A stretch of 64,000 nucleotides of DNA from NCBI GenBank assembly GCA_001910725.1, contig MJGA01000015.1, positions 434,001 to 498,000 on the forward strand. The letters are read 5' to 3'. The notes beneath the pieces were generated by a model. That model was given only the letters and a program-made list of their open reading frames with translations. It had not been told where the DNA came from and did no database searches. The stretch's first letter is position 1. Every line of letters begins with the position of its first letter. A program made the position numbers and the translations under genes. Shown piece after piece: positions 60,201-64,000 of the stretch. The DNA is from Phanerodontia chrysosporium (Eukaryota > Basidiomycota > Agaricomycetes > Polyporales > Phanerochaetaceae).

Positions 60201-60935
60201 TTCAGGCGACACACGACGTTCTACAGATGGAGGAGCTCAAGGCGCGCAAACGCGTCTTGCGCCGTCTCGGCTTCACCACCGCAGCGGACATCGTCGATAT
60301 GAAGGGTCGTGTGGCATGCGAGATCAGTACCGGCGACGAGCTACTCCTCACGGAACTCATCTTCAATGGTGTTTTCAACACCCTCTCGCCCGAGCAGTGT
60401 GCTGGTCTCCTCAGTTGCTTCGTCTTCACCGAGAAGGTTCGTCTGTGCGATGACTATCTAGAGCGTTTCGGCGGCTGACTGCCACCGCAGAGCGAACAAC
60501 AAACGCGGTTGAAGGAGGAGCTAGCTGCGCCTCTCCGCGTCATGCAAGAGATCGCCCGACGGATAGCCAAGGTCTCGCAAGAGTCGAAGCTGCCTATCGT
60601 CGAAGACGAGTACGTGCAATCGTTCAAAGTCGAGCTCATGGACGCAGTTGTGCAGTGGTGCCGCGGGGCGTCGTTCTCCGAGATCTGCAAGGTCTGCCGC
60701 TGTTCGAACAATGTTTATGGTAGACCGGAGCTGACTCCTGCTGCGATTGTAGCTCACCGACCAATTCGAGGGAAGCCTGATCCGTGTCTTCCGACGGTTA
60801 CAGGAGCTCATCCGCCAGATGAGCCAAGCGGCGAAGGTCATCGGCAACACCGAGTTGCAGGAAAAGTTCGACAAGGCGTCGGAGATGCTGGAGCGGCCGA
60901 ACTCCGTTATCTTCTGCTCCTCACTGTACCTCTAG
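57241..60935 (+). CDS. MTR4: MTR4 exosome-cofactor DExH RNA helicase, 10 exons, one-base frameshift
   Basis: 3'-5' RNA helicase of the TRAMP complex that feeds the nuclear exosome. Exons 57241-57575, 57623-57877, 57933-58046, 58097-58541, 58591-59292, 59344-59585, 59641-60012, 60071-60436, 60491-60691, 60753-60935: 1071 aa after one base is added near 57345-57346. Downstream of that point the acidic N-terminus reads PKKRKVD, a classical nuclear signal. Motifs: AHTSAGKT (Walker A), VIFDEIHYM (DEIH box), [40 protein letters not shown] and [12 protein letters not shown] (motif VI); then the arch/KOW region ([19 protein letters not shown]) and C-terminal helical domain ending [16 protein letters not shown]. 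Intron 2 appears to be GC-AG (AAG|GCTAGT...ATAG). Confidence 0.94.
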
Positions 60936-61122
60936 TCTCGTACCGTCTGGTTGTCTGGCTTGTCATTGCGCACCATTTATTTGTACGCATCTTGTTGCAA
61001 CGTTAGCATCTGTGAGACTTGTCTATTATACAATCGTGTATACTGTGACACTCATGGGTATATCGGAGACATCCAGCTCTTTCGTTAGTCATTTTATCCC
61101 TGCAGCGACCATTCATGCTCGT
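60936..61122. other. Convergent 3' ends of MTR4 and chitinase
   Basis: Only about 190 bp between stop codons, so the two transcripts may overlap at their 3' ends. Confidence 0.6.
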
Positions 61123-63207
61123 TCAGCATGCACCGTTGTCGGTCCAAACACCGGCTGAAAAACGTACGAGTCAGCATCCGCCGTTCCACGTATGCACCGA
61201 ACTGTTTACCTGAGCCACCGGGGGTGTCGCCCTGAGTCCACCATTTCGCAGTCCAGAGGTGCGAGCCTGCCAATACGAGTAAGACAACCGTTCAGCGTCG
61301 AGGAGCCGGTTCATCGTACCATATACAGCAGTCTGGCCGCCCGTGTACACGGTAGTGGAGCTCCACGCAGCCACGCCTGCACACTTGCCAGAGCCAGAGC
61401 CGCCAGTGGGCGACGAAGCAGCGGAAGACGACGTGGATGAGCTGGTGCCGGTGCCCATCTTGTTCCGGATGTTGTCCCACTTGCTGTTCGGGTAGTTGAG
61501 GTGGTTCTGGGTCTGGTCGAGGACGCCGAATACGTTGGCTGTCGTGCTGACAAGCGAGTCGGGCGTGTTCGTCTTGTCGGTCGAGAGCTATGGTAGCAGG
61601 TTGGTCGGACCGAACTCAAGCAGGATTTCGAAAGCAGTACTCACGTCCCAGAACATGTTGCCGCCGAGGTTGTTTGAGTTCACATACTGCGCCTTGAGGC
61701 TCGCGATATGTGGGGTGTCATAAGAGACGAGCTCCTTCTTGGCCGAGTCGTACGAGTAGCTGGTGACATCTGTGAGATTCTCGAAGACCTGGGCGCCAGC
61801 AAGCGGAAGGGCAGAGTAGGAGTAGATGCCAGCCTCAGTAGTGCCGGGGCCAATACCGTTATAAGGCGCGCCGATGCCCGTAGTGTCCTCGAATGCACGA
61901 CCATACAGAGGAATACCTGCGTTCTCTTCAGTCTTACGTATATGGAACCTAACCGGCATTGACTCACCCATGACGATCTTGCCGGCACTAGCACCCTGCG
62001 AGAGATACCACTTGACAGCAGCATCTGTAGAAACCCCAGTGCGGGCGCCACCGTAGAGGTTCGCTTGGTTATCGGCCTATGATAGTTGTTGAACTTTACG
62101 AATCTGCAGCTCCGGAGATAGCGACAATACGTACATATGTCAGCCATGAGCCAGCATAGTCGTAGGCCATGAGGTTCCAGTACGAGAGAGCCTGGAAGCA
62201 ATCGATGACGCAAACCCTGCGTATTCAGCCAAGGAGACCTACCTTATCCATTTGGGGCACGACGAGATACTCGTAGTTCGCTGAGCCTGCGGATACCGCG
62301 CTCTAGGACACAGTCAGATGCCAGGACGTGGGAAAGGATGATCGCGGACATACGGTGAGCAGGTATGGCGTGGTATCGCCCTTCTGCGCTTGGTAGGTGT
62401 CGAACGCGGACCGAAGGGAGGTGATGAGGTCAGCAAAACCCTGACCCTGAGCGGTCGAACTAGGGTACTCGAAGTCGAGATCGAGGCCGTCGAAGCCGTA
62501 ATCTTCGATGAGTTGAAGGGCACTGTTGACGAAAGCCTGGCGCTTGCCCGAATCGGTCACGAAACTGAAGTGACCGTCCTGCGAGTAGGTCCAGCCTCCG
62601 ACGGACAGAGAAACTTTGAGGTTTCTGTGGGCCATCTTGAGCAGGAAGAGCTGCTTGAGACAGCCGTAGAGGTTGTTTCCTGGCTCATCCCAGGAGTCAC
62701 CGGGGAAGTGTTTCTGTTGGAGATTGTCAGGACGTGAACATATATCGTTTATCTAGCAAGGTCACTCTCACCTGCTCGTCAGCGTAGCTATCCGTGAGGC
62801 TGATGACGCCTGTATCGGGCGATACATCCGCGAAAGCATAAAGAATATGGGTCAAAGGTCCAGGATTGATATCAGTCGGTTCTGCGAGGCATTTAGTAAC
62901 AGTTATCGAGTTATTGCTAGAGGACCTACGGAAGTTTGCGCCGTAGATACCCCTGTAGGAAATTAGGACCATGAGCGTTAATGATGGATTAAGTCTGGCT
63001 GAGGACATTACCAGTTAGTGAAGTAGGCCATGTTGGCTTGGCCCCGGACCTCTTGTGAATAATTCGAGGAACCGACTCTCCATGAGCATACTTGTGAGGT
63101 GTGTCCTTGTAATTCTCTGGCCTGTGCATGACCTGGGTCGCGGAGACCAAGGTTATACAGGCAACAAAGGCCAGGAACATGCGCGTAAACCGAGTTGAGA
63201 GGAACAT
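61123..63207 (-). CDS. Secreted GH18 chitinase with C-terminal CBM5/12, multi-exon, one-base frameshift
   Basis: Endochitinase for wall remodelling or chitin use. On the minus strand a signal peptide (MFLSTRFTRMFLAFVACITL) is followed by a basic pro-region (HGESVPRIIHKRSG). At 63042-63045 the run CCCC on the plus strand is one base too short; with the extra base the exon ends in phase and reads GGQANMAYFTNWGIYG. GH18 landmarks: HILYAFADV, VSLSVGGWTYS, YGFDGLDLDFEYP (DxxDxDxE catalytic signature) and MAYDYAG; YGGARTGVSTDAAVKWYLSQ and GNMFWDLSTD follow. A Ser/Thr/Gly linker leads to a small chitin-binding domain (AAWSSTTVYTGGQTAVYG, LWTAKWWTQGDTPGG, VWTDNGAC) of the CBM5/12 type, reached over two further introns. 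TATA box on the minus strand at 63295-63301. Confidence 0.92.
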
Positions 63208-63294
63208 GATTGACCAGCTCAGAGAACGCCACTAGCTGGAGGAGGGAACACTGCTGTTGGGTGCTCTGGGTTCTTGAGCGAGAAGCCCTCGCTG

Positions 63295-63301
63295 CTATTA
63301 T
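63295..63301 (-). promoter_or_regulatory. TATA box of the chitinase gene
   Basis: TATAATA on the minus strand about 90 nt before the chitinase ATG. Confidence 0.5.
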
Positions 63302-64000
63302 ACCTGTTTCGCCCCCACCCCGGTAGCTAGAATGCCGCCATCCTTGTTTCGTGCTGCTTGGCCTTCGGCCCTGTGATGCGTGGTCCACATCGCTCTCCCG
63401 ACGATCCATGTAGTCCTCTGGGTGACGAGAGCGACTTCCATGCGGTCCCCTATGTCGCGTGCACGAGGGCCACCGGCTCTCCTAGCACAAGGTGCTAAGA
63501 AGAATGTTCTTGAGACGGCAGCGTCCAATGTGCCTTGAGCTGACCATCTGAGACGACGCGACGAGTCACTGTGCCGGATGCCGCTGTGAATGGTCTAGGA
63601 CCCGCAGAAGCACTGCCGTACGACACCCGTGAGATAAGGCAACGGCAATGCGACAAGCTCACCTGAGAAGCCGATGAGTACAACCACAATGTGGTCGACG
63701 CTCGCATCCGAAGTTCTATCGCTGAGGGCACTGATTCAGGCGGTTCTCCACAAGATAGTGCCTACAACGCTGTAAGACATCCTATCGAGCCATCGAAGAC
63801 GTCTGTATAGCGCCTTGTATGTTTTTAGTCTAGTATGGTAAGTTGTGGCAAACTACTATAGCTTGACCCGTGTTATTGCAGTACGAGGATGAAGCTCACC
63901 GGGGCTGCCATGACCAGCTGATCGTCGCAATGCAGTAACTGGAAGTTATCTCAAAAGACACCCTTCGGGTGGCAGAAGAGGGCGCCATGCGGTCTGCTAG
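63302..64000. other. Right-edge region with a possible gene start
   Basis: From ATG 63674 the plus strand reads STTTMWSTLASEVLSLRALI and further to a GTAAGA donor near 63771, with candidate exons near 63832-63837 and after 63882. Introns and branch-like TTGAC fit fungal rules, but the protein is not recognised and the continuation is outside the window. Confidence 0.25.

Overview
The window is nuclear DNA of a filamentous basidiomycete, most likely an Agaricomycete and perhaps a wood-decay polypore. The evidence is protein-coding genes broken by many introns of about 45-80 nt, dense packing on both strands, and families typical of that group (DUF6534 membrane protein, basidiomycete F-box proteins, a microsomal P450, a GH13-CBM20 amylase, a GH15 enzyme with a trehalase-like N-terminal domain, a GH18 chitinase). 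I see no tRNA, rRNA, CRISPR array or intact transposon. Gene models were built by joining exons across GT-AG (rarely GC-AG) introns and checking that splice phases close.

Layout. 0.6-9.1 kb, markedly GC-rich: DUF1348/SnoaL-like protein (+), cytochrome P450 (+), secreted alpha-amylase (+), four-pass membrane protein (-). 9.9-13.6 kb: mitochondrial-type hemerythrin (+), profilin (-), a Ser/Pro-rich protein (+). 13.8-15.6 kb: F-box protein. 16.5-24.6 kb: two coiled-coil proteins with similar C-termini flanking a 1226-residue KIN4-like kinase (-). 25.1-32.5 kb: GLE1 mRNA-export factor (+), a membrane-anchored aldo-keto reductase (-), an SNC-type R-SNARE (+), a PIG-Y-like GPI-anchor subunit (+), a GNAT-Mss4 fusion (-). 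33.3-39.2 kb: YPK1-type AGC kinase and the ribosome-biogenesis protein NOP4/RBM28 (both +). 39.9-46.2 kb: a DUF6534 membrane protein in about 21 exons, a 2.6 kb stretch without a supported gene, then a RING protein with a 4-nt microexon. 47.6-51.5 kb: GH15 hydrolase. 51.9-55.7 kb: ribosomal protein uL14/RPL23 (-), a possible small gene, and catalase (-). 57.2-60.9 kb: MTR4 exosome helicase. 61.1-63.2 kb: secreted chitinase (-). A possible gene start lies near the right edge.

The genes do not form one pathway. Secreted or cell-surface carbon acquisition (amylase, chitinase, GH15), stress chemistry (catalase, hemerythrin, P450, AKR) and core housekeeping (GLE1, MTR4, NOP4, RPL23, YPK1, profilin, SNARE) are interleaved.

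The strongest cross-window observation is technical. In at least seven genes, many of them conserved housekeeping genes, the reading frame is lost by exactly one missing base, usually in a short homopolymer, and restoring one base brings back both family homology and splice phase. This looks like residual long-read consensus error, and any automated annotation of this contig would be damaged by it. The best biological leads are the GNAT-Mss4 fusion, the paired coiled-coil proteins, the AKR with a signal peptide and tail anchor, and the microexons and GC-AG introns.
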